A stretch of 64,000 nt of DNA from an uncultured Oscillospiraceae bacterium (GCA_950075865.1 CATMVA010000008.1:1-64000), one strand, 5' to 3'. Shown: positions 11,150 to 21,233, numbered from the stretch's first letter. Notes: generated from the sequence alone by a model not told the origin. Numbers and translations: made by a program.

Positions 11150-13051
11150 ATGGAAAACAAATATCCCCAGCTTCTCTCCCCCATTCAGATCAACTCCCTG
11201 ATGCTGAAAAACCGCATCCTGGGCATGCCCACGGGCTGCTCCACCGCCCCCGCCGCCGGCGGGGCCGCCGTGGTCACCATCGGCTCGGTGGCGGTGGACT
11301 GCGAGAAAAGCTCCTGGGACTACACCGCGGAGTATTCCTTCTCCAAATATAACGCCGCCTGGCACCGGGAGCAGATCTCCACCGCCCACTACGGCGGGGC
11401 CGCCATCTCCTGCGAGCTGTTCCACGCCGGTGTCTGGTGCCGGGTCCCCAAGGGGGATTTCGCCTGGGGCCCCAGCGATTGCTACATGGAGGAATATGAC
11501 CGCCAGGTCAGGGCCCTGGACGAGGAACACATGCAGGAGATCTGCGGCGCCTATGCCCGCACCGCCCGGGACGCCAAGGACATGGGCTATGACATGTTCC
11601 TGATGCACTTCGGCCACGGCTGGCTGGCCTCCTCCTTCCTCTCCCCTTACTTCAACAAACGCACCGACGAGTACGGCGGCTCCATCGAGAACCGCGCCCG
11701 CTTCCCCCTCCGGATTCTGAAGGCTGTCCGGGACGCGGTAGGCCCCAAGTTCCCCATCGACATGCGCCTCAACGACAATGACCGGCTCCCCGGGGGCATT
11801 GAGTTCGAGGACGTGATCCGCTTCGTCCAGCTGGCCGAACCCTACATCGACGCGGTCCAGCTCTCCTGCGGCCAGGATATGATCCGTCTGGGCAACATCT
11901 TCGCCATACCCACCAACCTGACTCCCCACATGCTGAACGTGGAGTATGCCGCCGCGTTGAGAAAGCACCTCAGCAGCAAGCTCAAGGTCTACGCCGTGGG
12001 CGCCATTATGAACCCCGACGAAGCTGAGGAGATCATCGCCTCAGGCAAGGTGGACATGGTGGCTCTGGGCCGGACCCTGACAGCCGATCCCCAGTATGCC
12101 AACAAGCTGATGGAGGGCCGCCGGGAGGACATCATTCCCTGTGTCCGCTGCCAGCAGTGCTACCACATCGCCACCAACCGGAGAAACGTAGGCTGCACCG
12201 TCAATCCCGCCATCCTCCGCCCCGGCCTGGACACCAGTCTGGTCAGGACTGACTCCCCCAAGCATGTGGTGGTCATCGGCGCCGGCCCCGCCGGTCTCCA
12301 GGCCGCCATCACCGCTGACAAGGTGGGCCATAAGGTCACCCTCGTTGAGAAGGACGGCGAGGTAGGCGGCCTCATACGGCTCATCGCCCGGGAGCACTAC
12401 AAATCAGAGTTTAGGGACTATCTGGACTATATGCGCCGGCAGCTGGACAAGTCCCATGTAGACCTCCGCCTCAATACCCCAGCCACCCCCGACTACATCC
12501 GCTCCCTGAAGCCTGACCGCCTGATCATCGCCATCGGAGCCGAGCCGGTCACGCCCCCGGTGGAGGGGATCGACGGCCCCAACGTCATGGGCTTCCGCCA
12601 GGCCATTATGGAGCCGGAAACCATCGGAGACCGGGTGGCCGTCATCGGCGGCGGCGTAGTGGGCATCGAGCTGGCCCTGGGCCTCTCCCTGGAGGAGGGC
12701 AAGGAGGTCCATGTGATCGAGATGGGCGATCAGATCGCCGCCACCGCCAACATGCTCTATCAAACCGGGATCAAAGAGGCCATTTCCAGGGCCAAAACCC
12801 TCAAAATCCACCTCAAAACCACCCTAAAAAAAGTCAACTTTGACTCGGTGGTGGCAGAGCCCGCAAACGCTTCCGCCGCAACGCTTTCCGTCGACACCGT
12901 CATTGTCGCCGCCGGATTGCGTCCCAAAACCGCAGAAGCCCACTCCTTCTACGGCATTGTCCCGGATACATTGATAACAGGCGATTGTAAAGCCCTACGC
13001 ATTGTCATGGAAGCCAATTTTGAAGGCTACGCCGCCGGAAACAAGAAATAA
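11150..13051 (+). CDS. Old Yellow Enzyme-type FMN/4Fe-4S/FAD oxidoreductase, copy 3
   Basis: 633 aa; HFGH...YGGSIENR; CVRCQQCYHIATNRRNVGC; GAGPAGLQAA and GGGVVGIE motifs. Confidence 0.9.
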   Translation: MENKYPQLLSPIQINSLMLKNRILGMPTGCSTAPAAGGAAVVTIGSVAVDCEKSSWDYTAEYSFSKYNAAWHREQISTAHYGGAAISCELFHAGVWCRVPKGDFAWGPSDCYMEEYDRQVRALDEEHMQEICGAYARTARDAKDMGYDMFLMHFGHGWLASSFLSPYFNKRTDEYGGSIENRARFPLRILKAVRDAVGPKFPIDMRLNDNDRLPGGIEFEDVIRFVQLAEPYIDAVQLSCGQDMIRLGNIFAIPTNLTPHMLNVEYAAALRKHLSSKLKVYAVGAIMNPDEAEEIIASGKVDMVALGRTLTADPQYANKLMEGRREDIIPCVRCQQCYHIATNRRNVGCTVNPAILRPGLDTSLVRTDSPKHVVVIGAGPAGLQAAITADKVGHKVTLVEKDGEVGGLIRLIAREHYKSEFRDYLDYMRRQLDKSHVDLRLNTPATPDYIRSLKPDRLIIAIGAEPVTPPVEGIDGPNVMGFRQAIMEPETIGDRVAVIGGGVVGIELALGLSLEEGKEVHVIEMGDQIAATANMLYQTGIKEAISRAKTLKIHLKTTLKKVNFDSVVAEPANASAATLSVDTVIVAAGLRPKTAEAHSFYGIVPDTLITGDCKALRIVMEANFEGYAAGNKK

Positions 13052-13055
13052 ACCA

Positions 13056-13102
13056 AAAACAGCAGTCCGAAGCGTTAAAATTGCCAAGGACTGCTGTTTT
13101 TT
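13056..13102 (+). terminator. Rho-independent terminator
   Basis: AAAACAGCAGTCC ... GGACTGCTGTTTTTT after OYE copy 3 stop. Confidence 0.8.
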
Positions 13103-13206
13103 CAACTTTTCAGGCAGAATTTTATCTTTCCGCCAGCCGGATCCGTCCCTTTCCCGACCGCAAGTCATTTTCCCTTATGTTTTCCCCATCCGCAAGCAGT
13201 TTTCTC

Positions 13207-13908
13207 TTACGATTTCCCCTGCCCATAGTAAGCGTTGGGCCCATGCTTACGCATGAAGTGCTTGTCCTGTATCCATTGCGGCGCAGGGCTTGCCTTGGGA
13301 TCATGCAGTTCGGTAAAGGTAGCCATCTTCGCCACCTCCTCCAAAACCACCGCATGATACACCGCCTCGGCAGCGCTTTTGCCCCAGGTAAAGGGGCCGT
13401 GATTGGCGCAAACGATTGCGGGGAGGTGAATGGGGTTGATTTTTCGATTTTGGAAGGTTTCGATGATCACAAGGCCGGTGTTTTTCTCGTAATCCTCCTC
13501 GGTCTCGGCGGCTGTAAGCTCTCTGCTGCAAGGGATAGGACCGTAGAAATAGTCGGCGTGGGTGGTGCCGTAGCAGGGGATATCCCGGCGGGCCTGGGCC
13601 CAACCCACGGCGTGGGGACTGTGGGTATGGACAATGCCGCCTAGAGCCGCAAAGGCTTTGTAGAGTTCCAGATGGGTCTTGGTATCCGAAGAGGGGTTGA
13701 GTTTTCCCTCTATCTTGTTGCCTTCAAGGTCCATGACCACCATATCTTGCGGCTTTAGGTCCTCATAGGCGATTCCGGAGGGTTTGATGACGAAAAGCCC
13801 CTCTTTTCGGTCAATTCCACTGACATTTCCCCATGTAAAAGTGACCAAATTTCGTTTTGGCAGCTCCATATTTGCTTCGTAAACTTCTTTTTTCAGCTCT
13901 TCCAGCAT
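13207..13908 (-). CDS. araD: L-ribulose-5-phosphate 4-epimerase (AraD/UlaF/SgbE family)
   Basis: [14 protein letters not shown]...VKPSGIAY...[14 protein letters not shown]...HTHS motifs of class II aldolase/AraD. Confidence 0.93.
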   Translation of the reverse strand: MLEELKKEVYEANMELPKRNLVTFTWGNVSGIDRKEGLFVIKPSGIAYEDLKPQDMVVMDLEGNKIEGKLNPSSDTKTHLELYKAFAALGGIVHTHSPHAVGWAQARRDIPCYGTTHADYFYGPIPCSRELTAAETEEDYEKNTGLVIIETFQNRKINPIHLPAIVCANHGPFTWGKSAAEAVYHAVVLEEVAKMATFTELHDPKASPAPQWIQDKHFMRKHGPNAYYGQGKS

Positions 13909-14009
13909 AGCTTGTTTTGCCTCCGTTTTTTGATGTTTTGAGGTCGTTTTCGGGGGTTTTGAGGGTAGTTTGAATTTGCCGACCCCGGGGCGGATATCGG
14001 ATCATCTTT

Positions 14010-14067
14010 CCAGTCCGGGCAGCCCACGATTTTCTTTGACCGGGTGAACCAGTCTGGGCAGCCGACG
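14010..14067. repeat. Short degenerate direct repeat CCAGTC[C/T]GGGCAGCC[C/G]ACG (two copies)
   Basis: 14010-14028 and 14049-14067 match at 17 of 19 positions. Confidence 0.5.
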
Positions 14068-14235
14068 GGTTCCGTCCCTTTGGTCCTCCGCTCATGGAAA
14101 GATGAGGATGGGACATCGGATCATTTTCCGCGCCCCGGCGGACCAGGAGAGAACGCCGCATCCTTTTTCCTATCCGGGAGCCGCCCGCAGGACGGTGAAC
14201 CGGCGGGACCGGAGGGGACTATCCCCATTCATTTT

Positions 14236-14961
14236 TTAATCATATTCTTCGCAGATAAATTTGAAGTCCTCAGTCTTGCGCAATGCCGCCAAAGCGTATT
14301 TCTCAATATGTTCCGTCATGATCTCTGCCGCATACCGGAAAATTTCCGACGGATGGCCCTCGGCACAGCGCACCATTGTGATCAGCATCTTATTGTCGCC
14401 CTCAATATATTCAGACGGGTAGTCGCCAGAATTATCGCAGGCATCCTCGTCACGGTATTTCTGTCTGACTGCCTCTGTCTGCGCTGCGGTGCCAATCACT
14501 GCATGATAATCCATGTTATCGCCGTCACAGTACCAGTCGATAAAAAGCCTTGCCACGACATCCGTGCACTGCTGGATCTGCCCGATCATGGCATCTGCAT
14601 TTCGGATGGCAAATCTCCGGATCTTCTCCTTCGCAGCTTCCCTGCTTTCATAGCGGATGTACAAAAGTGTTTCGCGGCCTTTCAGCACGGCCGAGATCTT
14701 CTGAAGGATCCCATCCTTGCCATAGACTGCGCGCAGCGTCCGAACAAGCTCCCCCTCCAGCACGCCGTACGACCTCATCTGACGCCGTTCCTGCCCAACA
14801 GGAATGTCATAATCAAGGATTTGATACTGTGCGTCATAGTCGAAGGAGACAGCGCTGTCCCCCCCGGTATCCTGACTCAAATCAACAACGCTGTATACGC
14901 CTTCTTTGTACACAAGCGGAAGATCATGTAATTCCAACATTTGAGAGCCTCCCTCTTCCAA
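14236..14961 (-). CDS. Hypothetical protein (241 aa ORF, likely start near MLELHDLP)
   Basis: Intact ORF with lower-GC codon usage; no family recognised. Confidence 0.55.
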   Translation of the reverse strand: MEEGGSQMLELHDLPLVYKEGVYSVVDLSQDTGGDSAVSFDYDAQYQILDYDIPVGQERRQMRSYGVLEGELVRTLRAVYGKDGILQKISAVLKGRETLLYIRYESREAAKEKIRRFAIRNADAMIGQIQQCTDVVARLFIDWYCDGDNMDYHAVIGTAAQTEAVRQKYRDEDACDNSGDYPSEYIEGDNKMLITMVRCAEGHPSEIFRYAAEIMTEHIEKYALAALRKTEDFKFICEEYD

Positions 14962-15117
14962 AGCCCGGTCTATATACCTGAATTATAGGCTCAATGTCTG
15001 CTGCTTACAATCTATATTTGCAAGTTCTTTTCTATGGATATACGATTTTGGAAAGGGCGTTTCTTTATCCGGGGAGAAGGATGCCTGCGGGGACGAGGTA
15101 ATGGGGCGGGGTCCCTC

Positions 15118-16182
15118 TTATTTGGTGATGCGGTAGAGGGCCACCTCATCGGTCTCCCGGTTGGCGGCCACCACCACATCGGAGCCTGTTTGGTCCGTGA
15201 AGTACATGATGTTGGCGCAGCCCACGTCACGGTCGATGACCGCGGTCACATAGTCCCCGGCTTCCGGATCCCAGGTGACGGCCACCGTGTCCCGGGTCCC
15301 CTTCCGCCAGCCCACCAGCCAGGTGGGCTTTCCCAAAAGCGTGCAGGCCCAGGTGGCGTGGAGCATTTCGGTGTCCTTCTCGGGAAGGGGGCATTTCCAC
15401 TGGGGCACATAGTTTCCGTCCCCGTCCAGGTGCCAGACGGTGAGGGAGGAACCGTGGAAGGGGGAGATGAGCCCCAGCTCGGGCTGTCCGTCCCCATCAA
15501 AGTCCATGAGGACCGCATCGCTGGTGGGGACGGCCAGGAGCTGGCGGATCTCCCATTCCCCGCCGGGGGCGGCGGGAGGCGTGAAGCGGAGGGTGCCCGC
15601 CTCGCAGCCCACGACGGCGCTCTCCCCTTCCCCGTCCCGAAAAATCGAAAAGCCGTGGTTTTTCAGCAGGCCGTCCTTCAGCAGAGTGAGGGGAAGCTGG
15701 TGATCTTCGTCATAGGCAGACAGGTCATCGGGCAGGACGGCCCCGTAGCAGGCCCCGGGAAAGCGCCAGTCCCCCTCGTGCTCATGACCGCTTTTCAGGC
15801 AGCACACGATGAGGTAACGGACCCCGCCCCGCTCCAGGATGCCGAAGCGGTGGACAAAGGGAGCGTCGCAGAGCTTCCGGATCTCCCAGCCGCCCTGGGC
15901 CCCGGGCTGGGCCAGGATGATGGAGGCCTCTTTGGAATCGTCAGGGGAATAGAACTTCCGGGTGGCCAGGAAGGCCCCCTCCCGGCCGGGGAGAGAGGCC
16001 ACCGTCATGGTGCCGCCGGGGGCTTGCCAGACCGTGTCCAGCAGCTCCCCTTCCTCGGAAAAGAGAAGGCAGGGATCGTCCTTCTCGGCAGCCACCAGGA
16101 AGCAGGGCCGCCCGCCGTAAGTCAATCGTCCCAGAGAGTAGCATTGATCGAGCCGGGCGATGACTTTTTTCTCTATTTGCAT
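15118..16182 (-). CDS. FG-GAP/VCBS-like beta-propeller protein without obvious signal peptide
   Basis: 354 aa; DFDGDGQPELGLI and HLDGDGNYVPQW repeat-like blade motifs; one nt gap from downstream epimerase gene. Confidence 0.7.
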   Translation of the reverse strand: MQIEKKVIARLDQCYSLGRLTYGGRPCFLVAAEKDDPCLLFSEEGELLDTVWQAPGGTMTVASLPGREGAFLATRKFYSPDDSKEASIILAQPGAQGGWEIRKLCDAPFVHRFGILERGGVRYLIVCCLKSGHEHEGDWRFPGACYGAVLPDDLSAYDEDHQLPLTLLKDGLLKNHGFSIFRDGEGESAVVGCEAGTLRFTPPAAPGGEWEIRQLLAVPTSDAVLMDFDGDGQPELGLISPFHGSSLTVWHLDGDGNYVPQWKCPLPEKDTEMLHATWACTLLGKPTWLVGWRKGTRDTVAVTWDPEAGDYVTAVIDRDVGCANIMYFTDQTGSDVVVAANRETDEVALYRITK

Positions 16183-16183
16183 G

Positions 16184-17044
16184 TCACCGTCCCCCTTTTG
16201 CCGCCGCGACCACGTCTATCAGGGCGGACATTTGGGTGCGGGCGAAGAGGATGTCCTCCTTCCAGTCGGCCTTGCCCACGTCCCACATCTCGGTCACGTA
16301 GCGGCGGACCCCCAGGTCCCAAGCCTTGCCGATCACGGCGGGGAAATCCACGTGGCCGGTGAGGAAGGGGATCTCCCGGAACTTGCCGGGGACGGTCTCC
16401 TTCAAGTGGAGGGCCACCAGGTGGCCGCGCCCGGTCTCCAGGTCCGCCAGAACGCTCCCCCCCGCCGCCAGGGCGGCGTTGGTCAGATTCCCCGAATCGG
16501 GGTAGACCCCCAAGTAGGGGCTGTTTATCAGGTCCACATACTTCATGGCCTTTTGGGTGGTGTTCATGAAGTCGGTCTCCATGGTCTCGAAGCCCAGGAG
16601 GATCCCCCGGGAAGCCGCCATGGCGGTGGCTTTGGCCAGGTTTTCCCGGAAGAGACGCTCGCTCCCGGCGGTGCCAGGCTCGTAGTACACGTCGTAGCCC
16701 GCCAGCTGGATCACACGGATGCCCAGGTCGTCGGCCAGGACCACCGCCTTCTCCATGATCTCCATGCTCTTTTCCCGGGCGGCCGGGTCAGAGGCACCGA
16801 AGGGATACTTCCGGTGGCCTGACAGGCACATGCTGCGGATGGGCAGGCCCACCTCGGCCATGAGGGCCGTGAGCTCCTGCCGCTCGGCCCGGCTCCAGTC
16901 CAGACGGGAGAGCTTTTCGTCGGTCTCGTCAATGCTGATCTCCACAAAATCATAGCCGCACTCCTTGGCGCAGAGCAGCTTTTCCCGCCAGCTCAGGGCT
17001 TTGGGCATGGCCTTCTCATAAAGGCCGATGGCGTATGCCTTCAT
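16184..17044 (-). CDS. L-ribulose-5-phosphate 3-epimerase (UlaE/SgbU-like, xylose isomerase-like TIM barrel)
   Basis: MKAYAIGLYEKAMPKALSWREKLLCAKECGYDFVEISIDETDEKLSRLDW start and SMCLSGHRKYPFGASD motif. Confidence 0.9.
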   Translation of the reverse strand: MKAYAIGLYEKAMPKALSWREKLLCAKECGYDFVEISIDETDEKLSRLDWSRAERQELTALMAEVGLPIRSMCLSGHRKYPFGASDPAAREKSMEIMEKAVVLADDLGIRVIQLAGYDVYYEPGTAGSERLFRENLAKATAMAASRGILLGFETMETDFMNTTQKAMKYVDLINSPYLGVYPDSGNLTNAALAAGGSVLADLETGRGHLVALHLKETVPGKFREIPFLTGHVDFPAVIGKAWDLGVRRYVTEMWDVGKADWKEDILFARTQMSALIDVVAAAKGGR

Positions 17045-17063
17045 GATCCTTCCTCCTTTTTTC

Positions 17064-18572
17064 TCAAAGCTGTTCCCAGACAGGGTCCAGAGCCTCCACG
17101 ATGGCACGGTAGGTCCTGTATTTCTTCTCATAGACCGCCCGGTATTCCCTCCGGGGCTCCACACGGCCGGACACCCGGACCATCTTCTCCATGGCCTGTT
17201 GATAGCTCTCAAAGACTCCGGCGCCCACACCGGCTGCGATGGCGGCCCCCAGAATGCCCTGCTCCCCGCACTCCACCGTCTCGATGGGAAGCTGGAGGGC
17301 GTCGGCAAACATCTGGACCCACACGGGGGAGTTGGCCGCGCCGCCGGCCAGGCGGACGGTTTTGGGGGGCTCCCGGTTGGCCAGGAGGCGTTTCACATGG
17401 GTCAGGTGGGAGAATACGATCCCCTCGTAGACCGCCCGCACCATATGGGACCGGGTGTGGTAGTCGGTCAGCCCCACAAAGCAGCCCCTGGCCAGGGCGC
17501 TCTCATTGGAGCCGTTCAGGAAGGGCAGGAAGTAGACGGTCTGCTCCTCCGGGCGGATGGCGGCCACCTCGGCGTTGAGCAGGTCGTAGACCGACCTTCC
17601 CTCCCCCTTCCTCTTCTCCCCGGTATCGGCCAGGAGCTTGTCGATAAACCACTGGAGGTTGCCCGCCGAGGTGGGGCTGCTCTCCTCGATGAGGTAGTAG
17701 CCGGGCAGACAGTACATGGAATTGAGGGCCACCGTCCGGTTGGTGATGGGGGCCCGGGTGATATACTCGTTGATGCTCCATGTGCCGGCGATCATGCACA
17801 TGCCCTCCTCGTCCCCCAGGCCGGAGGCGATACCGCAGGCATCCACGTCGAACATACCGGCCATGACGGGGGTACCCGTCTTCAGTCCGGTGAGGGCGGC
17901 CGCCTCTGGCGTCACGGCACCGCAGACCTCGTGGGAACAGACCAGGGGGGGCAGCTTGTCAAAGACCTCCTCCAGCCCAAAGAGGGCCATCAGCTCCCGG
18001 TCATAGGCCCCGGTGGTCAGGTTCACCAGGTTGCCCCCCGAGAAGTCGGTATATTCCCCGTTGGCTTTGCCGGTCAGGCGAAAGCGGATATAGTCCTTCA
18101 CCGAAAAGACCCAGGCGGTGCACGCCAAGACGGCAGGCTCGTGCTCCTTGAGCCAGGCCAGCAGGCTCACCGGCTGGCAGGCCAGGATATCCTGCATGGT
18201 CTTGGGGTAGATCTTTTCGGCCGTGCCGTCCTCCTTCCACCTCTTGACCTGCTCCCAGGCCCGTGTGTCGGTGGAGAGGATGCCGGGGTAGGCAGGCTTC
18301 CCCGCCCGGTCCACCAGGTAGAGGCCCTTGCCGTGGCCTGAGAAGGAGATCCCGGCGATGGCCGCGGGAGAGACCCCGCTTTTTTCCACCGCCTGCCGGA
18401 TCACCTTGGCGTTCTGGAGCCAAAGCTCCTCCATATCCCGCTCGGTATATCCGGCCTTGGGGGTACGATTGTGGATAGGCTCCCGGGAGACGGCCAGAAG
18501 GCGGCCCTCCCCGTCGATAACGCCGGCCTTCACGAATGTGCCTCCGTTATCGATACCCAGCAGATAGTTCAT
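17064..18572 (-). CDS. FGGY-family carbohydrate kinase (L-xylulose kinase-like)
   Basis: LLGIDNGGTFVKAGV N-terminus, SFSGHGKGLYLVD, and RLAGGAANSPVWVQMFAD FGGY signature. Confidence 0.88.
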   Translation of the reverse strand: MNYLLGIDNGGTFVKAGVIDGEGRLLAVSREPIHNRTPKAGYTERDMEELWLQNAKVIRQAVEKSGVSPAAIAGISFSGHGKGLYLVDRAGKPAYPGILSTDTRAWEQVKRWKEDGTAEKIYPKTMQDILACQPVSLLAWLKEHEPAVLACTAWVFSVKDYIRFRLTGKANGEYTDFSGGNLVNLTTGAYDRELMALFGLEEVFDKLPPLVCSHEVCGAVTPEAAALTGLKTGTPVMAGMFDVDACGIASGLGDEEGMCMIAGTWSINEYITRAPITNRTVALNSMYCLPGYYLIEESSPTSAGNLQWFIDKLLADTGEKRKGEGRSVYDLLNAEVAAIRPEEQTVYFLPFLNGSNESALARGCFVGLTDYHTRSHMVRAVYEGIVFSHLTHVKRLLANREPPKTVRLAGGAANSPVWVQMFADALQLPIETVECGEQGILGAAIAAGVGAGVFESYQQAMEKMVRVSGRVEPRREYRAVYEKKYRTYRAIVEALDPVWEQL

Positions 18573-18595
18573 GGTCCGCTCCCCCTTCCGCTTTC

Positions 18596-19882
18596 TTACA
18601 GGTCCACCTGGCCCAGCATGATCTTCAGGATCTGGGCATCGGTCTCCTTCATGCCCACACGGCCGATGTAGCCCAGGCTCTTGATGGTCTCCTCAATGTC
18701 CTTCTGGACAAAGCCCTCCCCGGCCTGGAAGAAGCGGCCCCGCATACTCATGTGGTGGCCCGTGATGGCGGCGTCCACCGCCGAGGCGATCTTGGCGGCG
18801 CAGGAGGATTTGGCCCCGTCGCACACCATGCCGCCCACGTTGGCCACTGTGTTGACGATGGTCATGCAGATCTGCTCGTAGCTGCCGCCACACAAGTATG
18901 TAATGGCCGCGCCGCAGCCGCAGGCCGCCGTCACCGCCCCGCAGAAGGCCGAGAGGCTGCCTATAAAATGCTTCTGATAGATGGAGACCAAGTTGCTCAC
19001 AATAAGAGCACGGTAGAGCTTCTCCTCGCTGACGCACAGCTCCCGGGCATACTCGATGACGGGCAGGGAGACCGTCATGCCCTGGTTGCCGCTGCCCGAA
19101 TTGATGACCACGGGCAGGGAGCAGCCCCCCATGCGGGCGTCCGAGCCGGCTGCCGCCTTTGCCCGCGCCCGGAAGTGGACGGCGCTGCCGTAGACCTCCA
19201 GGATTGTCTTGCCCACCTGGGCGCCGAAGTTTTCGCTGAGACCCTTCTGGGAGATAGCCGAGTTCTTCTCGATCTGGCTTTGGAGCACCGGGCGGACCTG
19301 CTTCAGGTCCACCTCGTCGGCAAAGGCCAGAATGTTCCGGATGCTCCAGCGGTCCCAGTCCTCCTCGTACCGCGCCTTCTCCACCGGCTTCTGCTCGAAG
19401 AGGACCTGGTCGTCGTACATGATCTTAGTGATAAGGGTGTGGCGGTTGACGATGGTCACCTCGGCCCGGTGCCCGGGCGTGCTGGCCGTGGCCACGATGT
19501 AGAGGTTCTCCACGTCCTCCTGGAGGGAGCAGTTCACGAAGCCCTGGGCGATCAGCTCCTTGGTCTTTTCGATGTGCTCGTCGGTGATCTCCTCCAGCAC
19601 CTCCAGCTCCCGGGCAGGGTCGCCTCCTACCACCCCCAGGACGGCGGCCACGTCAATGCCCCGCAGGCCCTTGGAGTTGGGCACGGTGACCCCCTGGACG
19701 TTTTTGACGATGTTGCCGCTGCAGCGGATATCCAGGTGAGTGGGCATCTCCCCCAGGGTCTCCCGGGCCTTGGCCGCGCAGTAGGCGATGGCGATGGGCT
19801 CGGTGCAGCCCAGAGCGGGGACAAGCTCCCGCCTGAGGGTGTCAATAAAGATCTGCTGGTCCTTTTTATCCATGTCGGTCAC
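18596..19882 (-). CDS. UPF0597 / YhaM(CyuA)-like L-cysteine desulfidase / serine dehydratase alpha family protein
   Basis: ELVPALGCTEPIAIAYCAA, SGNIVKNVQGVTVPNS, GSGNQGMTVSLPVIEYA motifs. Confidence 0.88.
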   Translation of the reverse strand: MTDMDKKDQQIFIDTLRRELVPALGCTEPIAIAYCAAKARETLGEMPTHLDIRCSGNIVKNVQGVTVPNSKGLRGIDVAAVLGVVGGDPARELEVLEEITDEHIEKTKELIAQGFVNCSLQEDVENLYIVATASTPGHRAEVTIVNRHTLITKIMYDDQVLFEQKPVEKARYEEDWDRWSIRNILAFADEVDLKQVRPVLQSQIEKNSAISQKGLSENFGAQVGKTILEVYGSAVHFRARAKAAAGSDARMGGCSLPVVINSGSGNQGMTVSLPVIEYARELCVSEEKLYRALIVSNLVSIYQKHFIGSLSAFCGAVTAACGCGAAITYLCGGSYEQICMTIVNTVANVGGMVCDGAKSSCAAKIASAVDAAITGHHMSMRGRFFQAGEGFVQKDIEETIKSLGYIGRVGMKETDAQILKIMLGQVDL

Positions 19883-20004
19883 CTTTCTCTCATAATATCA
19901 TAAAACTCTCCATTCACAAGAGCAAAAGCCACCGTTATCTCAAATGATACCTCAGTTCTTTGGCTCTTGTCAATCCAGAGTTCGCTCAGGAAGGGAATTG
20001 TGGG

Positions 20005-20041
20005 AAAAGGACCCGGGCAGGTCTTGTGCCCGGGTCCTTTT
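20005..20041 (-). terminator. Bidirectional hairpin terminator
   Basis: AAAAGGACCCGGGCA...TGCCCGGGTCCTTTT between the 20055 and 19882 genes. Confidence 0.8.
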
Positions 20042-20054
20042 CGGAGTTGATGGA

Positions 20055-21233
20055 TCAGTCCTCGATCACGCCGGTGTAGTCGGGGTTGACGGTACGGTAG
20101 GGCACGAACTGTCCGTCCTTGATGGTGACCACGCCCATGGGCTTATCGGGGTCGCCGTTGACCACGGTGTAGGTGCCGCAGAGACCCTCCACGGTGCAGT
20201 TGCGCATGTAGGAGGCGATGGCGGCGCGGTCGGGGCCGCAGGCCTTCAGCGCGTCCAGGAAGCAGGTGACGCCGTCATACATGTTCAGCACGTGGGAATT
20301 GATGGACTCCACGTTGTACTTGGCCTTATACCCCTCGGAGAAGGTCTTGAACTGGGGGGTGTCGGCGTCCAGGTCCAGGGCGGTCATGATGAGGGTGCCG
20401 TCGCCCTCGGTGCCCACCACGTCCAGCAGGCCCTGCTGCTGGGCGGCGCCGAAGGTCATGATGGGGGCGTCGATCTCCAGGTTCTTGGCCTGGAGGATGA
20501 TGGTAGCCACATCGGCGTAGCCGCCATAGACCACCAGGACCTCGGGATTCTGGGTCTTGAGGGAGGTGAGGATGGCGTTGAAATCCTTCTGGCCGTTCTC
20601 ATAGGACTCGGCGGCCAGCACCTTGCCGCCCCGATCCTCGAAGTACTTGGTGAAGTACTCCTTGCTGCTGTTGCCGGCGTCGTCGTTCAGGTAAAGGAAG
20701 ACCACGTTCTCGGCGCCGTAGAAGTTGGCCAGGAACTTGGCGTAGAAACGCTGCTGGATCTCGGAGGTGTTGCAGCCCCGGACCATGTAGTCGCCCAGGC
20801 TGGTGAAGTCAGCGTGGGAGGAGGAGGGAGCGAACTGGACGATGCCGGCATCCTCGAAGGTGGGGGCGTCGGCGATGGCACAGGTGGAGGAGAAGGGGCC
20901 AAAGCAGGCCAGGTAATCCTTATTCTCGGCCACCAGAGCGGCCACGGTCACAGACTCCTTGGAGTCGCCCTTGTCGTCGAAGAAGTCGCACTCCACCTTG
21001 TGGCCGTTGATGCCGCCGGCGGCGTTGATCTCTTCCAGCTTGTACTCGATGGCAGTCTTGTAGGAATTCCCGTGCTCGGCAGCGCTGCCGGTCAGGGGGG
21101 CGATCAGGGCGATCTTATAGGGCTCGTTGCCCTCAGGGTCGTTGTTGCCGGTGGGTTCCTTGTCCCCGCCGCAGGCGGCAAGCATTCCCAGGAGCATGGT
21201 TCCGGCCAGGAGCATCGCGATTCTTTTTTTCAT
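20055..21233 (-). CDS. Branched-chain-amino-acid-type ABC transporter substrate-binding lipoprotein
   Basis: Lipobox LLGMLAACGG; Peripla_BP_6 style IALIAPLTGSAAEHGNSYKTAIEYKLEEINAAGGING. Confidence 0.93.
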   Translation of the reverse strand: MKKRIAMLLAGTMLLGMLAACGGDKEPTGNNDPEGNEPYKIALIAPLTGSAAEHGNSYKTAIEYKLEEINAAGGINGHKVECDFFDDKGDSKESVTVAALVAENKDYLACFGPFSSTCAIADAPTFEDAGIVQFAPSSSHADFTSLGDYMVRGCNTSEIQQRFYAKFLANFYGAENVVFLYLNDDAGNSSKEYFTKYFEDRGGKVLAAESYENGQKDFNAILTSLKTQNPEVLVVYGGYADVATIILQAKNLEIDAPIMTFGAAQQQGLLDVVGTEGDGTLIMTALDLDADTPQFKTFSEGYKAKYNVESINSHVLNMYDGVTCFLDALKACGPDRAAIASYMRNCTVEGLCGTYTVVNGDPDKPMGVVTIKDGQFVPYRTVNPDYTGVIED

